DNA from: Anaerolineales bacterium UBA6663
Lineage (GTDB): Bacteria > Chloroflexota > Anaerolineae > Anaerolineales > UBA6663
Direction: 5' to 3'
DNA: 14,317 bases
Assembly: GCA_002455335.1 (NCBI GenBank)
Contig: DKKP01000200.1
Coordinates: forward strand, 1-14,317
Position 1 is the stretch's first letter, and the number at the start of each line of letters is the position of its first letter. Position numbers and translations under genes: made by a program. This document shows, in pieces, positions 12,830 through 14,317 of this stretch. The notes below the pieces were generated by a model. The model ran no database searches, had not been told where the DNA came from, and worked only from the letters and a program-made list of their open reading frames with translations.

Positions 12830-13386
12830 TGCAAGCCGACCTGACCGCCCTCTGGCGGCCAGCGCGTGCCATGAACGAACGCGATCTGGCCGAAATCTAC
12901 ACAGCCTTCAGCCCGCGCCTCTTCCGCTACGCGTATCGCTTTCTCGGCGATGCGGCCGAGTCGGAGGAGGCGGTCGCTGAGACGTTCCACAGATTCCTCG
13001 CCGCGTTGCGGCGCAATCAGGGGCCGCAGCAGCACCTCTCGGGCTACCTGTATCGCATCCTGCACAACATCATCACCGACCGCTTTCGGCGTCAACCACC
13101 GCCCGACCTGCCACTCACAGACGATTTGCCTGGCGACGGCGATCTGGCCCAAGTGCAGGCCGTCCACTCAGAGCAGGCGCGTGCGCGGGCGCTGCTTCAG
13201 CACCTGACACCCGAACAGCGCTTCGTCGTCTCCTGCAAGTTCCTCGAAGGCCTCTCGAACGACGAGATCGCGGCCGCGCTCGGCAAAAACGTGGGCACGG
13301 TCAAGGCACTCCAGCATCGCGGTTTGGAGGCGCTTCGACGCGCACTGACCCGTGAGGGATGGTCGTCGGAAGGAGCTCAAACATGA
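12829..13386 (+). CDS. ECF-like sigma-70 family RNA polymerase sigma factor
   Basis: This protein of up to 185 residues has sigma region 2 at about 17-70 (IYTAFSPRLFRYAYRFLGDA, then SEEAVAETFHRFLAAL) and sigma region 4 at about 118-175 (LTPEQRFVVSCKFLEGLSND, then EIAAALGKNVGTVKALQHRG). Region 3 is missing, as in extracytoplasmic-function sigma factors. A second in-frame ATG at 12871 (MNERDL) would give 171 residues and escape the hairpin at 12804-12829; neither start has a clear ribosome binding site, so the exact start is open. The stop overlaps the ATG of the DUF5667-type gene (ATGA, 13383-13386). Such pairs usually mean that the membrane protein controls the sigma factor (inference). Confidence 0.9.
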   Translation: MQADLTALWRPARAMNERDLAEIYTAFSPRLFRYAYRFLGDAAESEEAVAETFHRFLAALRRNQGPQQHLSGYLYRILHNIITDRFRRQPPPDLPLTDDLPGDGDLAQVQAVHSEQARARALLQHLTPEQRFVVSCKFLEGLSNDEIAAALGKNVGTVKALQHRGLEALRRALTREGWSSEGAQT

Positions 13387-14317
13387 TCGACCTGATGGAC
13401 GAAGTCGACCGTTCGTATCGACTCGGGAAGGCCACTCATCCCGAAACCGAGCCCTGGCTGACGGCGTTGTCGGCCCTCGATCCGCTCCGATCTGTGCCGT
13501 CGCGATCGACCGACTCTGCCCGCGATGGGCAAGCTGCCTTCTTGAGCGAGGCCCGCACGCTCGGGCTTGAACTCGAACGTGCGACGGGCTCACCCGTATC
13601 GCGAACGGGCCTGGCGCGTCATCCTGTTTGGAAGGTCATTCCCTTCCAAAAGGAGCTCAGACCCATGAACGCGTTCGCGACGATCGCCCTGATCTTGTCG
13701 CTGGCCTTCGGGGGGGCGGGCGTCACTGCCGTGGCGGCTCAAACCAGCCAGCCCGACGAGGCCCTGTACGGCGTCAAACTCGCCACAGAAGATCTTCGGC
13801 TCGGGCTGTCCTCCGGCCCCGAGGCGCGCCTCGCACTGGCGCTCAACCTCGTGCAGGTGCGCACTCAGGAGATGACGAACCTGGCCGAATCCGACCGCCC
13901 GATCCCGCAGGTGACGGCGACCCGTCTGCAGGCCCACGTCGAGTGGGTGTTGCGGGCCGCGGCCGAACTCGACGATGCCGCGCTGGTCACGGCGCTGGCC
14001 CAGATACGGGAACGCAGCCAGGCGCAGGCACAGACCCTGGCCCGGCTCCGGAACGCCAGGCCCGAGGATTCCGGCCTGCAGAGCGCCGAGGCGGCGTTGC
14101 TGCAGATGCGCACCCTGGCCGAACTGGGCGAGCAAGATGTGACTCAGTTCCGTCTGAGGGCCCGCAACGGCCAGCCGACTCACGATGCATCCCAGACGCC
14201 GGCGGTCACGACGGCCCCGGATGAGGCTGGTGTCCCGGCGGCGACCGCGACCCCGGTCGGCCCAGGCTACGGCTTCGGCCCCGGGACCGGCGAGTGCCAG
14301 ACCGGCACGACCTGCAC
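13383..14317 (+). CDS. DUF5667-type single-pass membrane protein, likely anti-sigma partner (3' end cut)
   Basis: The frame is open from the ATG at 13383 to the window edge, 311 codons with no stop. Residues 1-94 are soluble and should be cytoplasmic, residues 95-120 are a membrane helix (MNAFATIALILSLAFGGAGV, then TAVAAQ), and the remainder is outside. The outer part starts PDEALYGVKLATEDLRLGL, the hallmark of DUF5667 domains common in Chloroflexota, followed by long helical stretches and a Thr/Pro then Gly-rich tail (GYGFGPGTGECQTGTTC). The topology matches anti-sigma factors, although no zinc-binding HxxxCxxC motif is present. The start overlaps the sigma stop, with AAGGAG 7 nt upstream. 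A second AAAGGAG lies 9 nt before the internal ATG at 13665. Confidence 0.82.
   Translation, partial: MIDLMDEVDRSYRLGKATHPETEPWLTALSALDPLRSVPSRSTDSARDGQAAFLSEARTLGLELERATGSPVSRTGLARHPVWKVIPFQKELRPMNAFATIALILSLAFGGAGVTAVAAQTSQPDEALYGVKLATEDLRLGLSSGPEARLALALNLVQVRTQEMTNLAESDRPIPQVTATRLQAHVEWVLRAAAELDDAALVTALAQIRERSQAQAQTLARLRNARPEDSGLQSAEAALLQMRTLAELGEQDVTQFRLRARNGQPTHDASQTPAVTTAPDEAGVPAATATPVGPGYGFGPGTGECQTGTTC

Noticed and set aside
13628..14224. Plus-strand frame in another phase at the right edge
   Set aside because: It is Arg/Gly/Pro-rich without motifs. The frame starting at 13383 stays open to the edge and contains the DUF5667 hallmark and a membrane helix.

Overview
The window is high-GC DNA, densely packed with genes, from a free-living bacterium. 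The combination of an ECF-type sigma factor followed by a DUF5667-type membrane protein, a thioredoxin-VKOR fusion and a Tat-exported molybdoenzyme with a cytochrome b partner points to Chloroflexota (Anaerolineae-like). That assignment is an inference from gene content, not from a marker gene. No rRNA, tRNA, CRISPR array, transposase or phage gene was found.

Left part (1-6198, minus strand): a respiratory molybdoenzyme locus. Transcription runs from right to left: a NarX-like histidine kinase (6141-5107), a NarL-type response regulator (5099-4431), a terminator, then a tight operon. The operon contains a degenerate receiver-like protein (4294-3872), a Tat-exported molybdopterin oxidoreductase (3868-1580), a four-cluster ferredoxin subunit (1578-787), a di-haem cytochrome b (794-120) and the first codons of a further gene at the left edge. 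The catalytic subunit looks most like the thiosulfate/polysulfide reductase group (PhsA/PsrA), but the substrate cannot be fixed from sequence.

Middle (6142-9322, plus strand): a 385-nt gap rich in hairpins leads into a four-gene unit: OsmC-like thiol peroxidase, an XRE-cupin regulator, a NifX-like protein with a long histidine-rich insert, and a secreted thioredoxin fused to VKOR. It ends in a bidirectional terminator. The unit reads as a thiol/disulfide and metal homeostasis module and may serve the neighbouring metalloenzyme locus.

Right part (9333-14317): a TetR-ABC ATPase-ABC permease operon (minus), a diiron ferritin-like protein (minus) with its own terminator, a divergent stand-alone ModE-type molybdate-family regulator (plus), and a sigma factor overlapping by ATGA with a DUF5667-type single-pass membrane protein that runs off the right edge. 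The latter has a second, well-formed internal translation start placed exactly before its membrane segment. The ModE-type regulator and the molybdoenzyme locus may be functionally linked, although they lie 8 kb apart.
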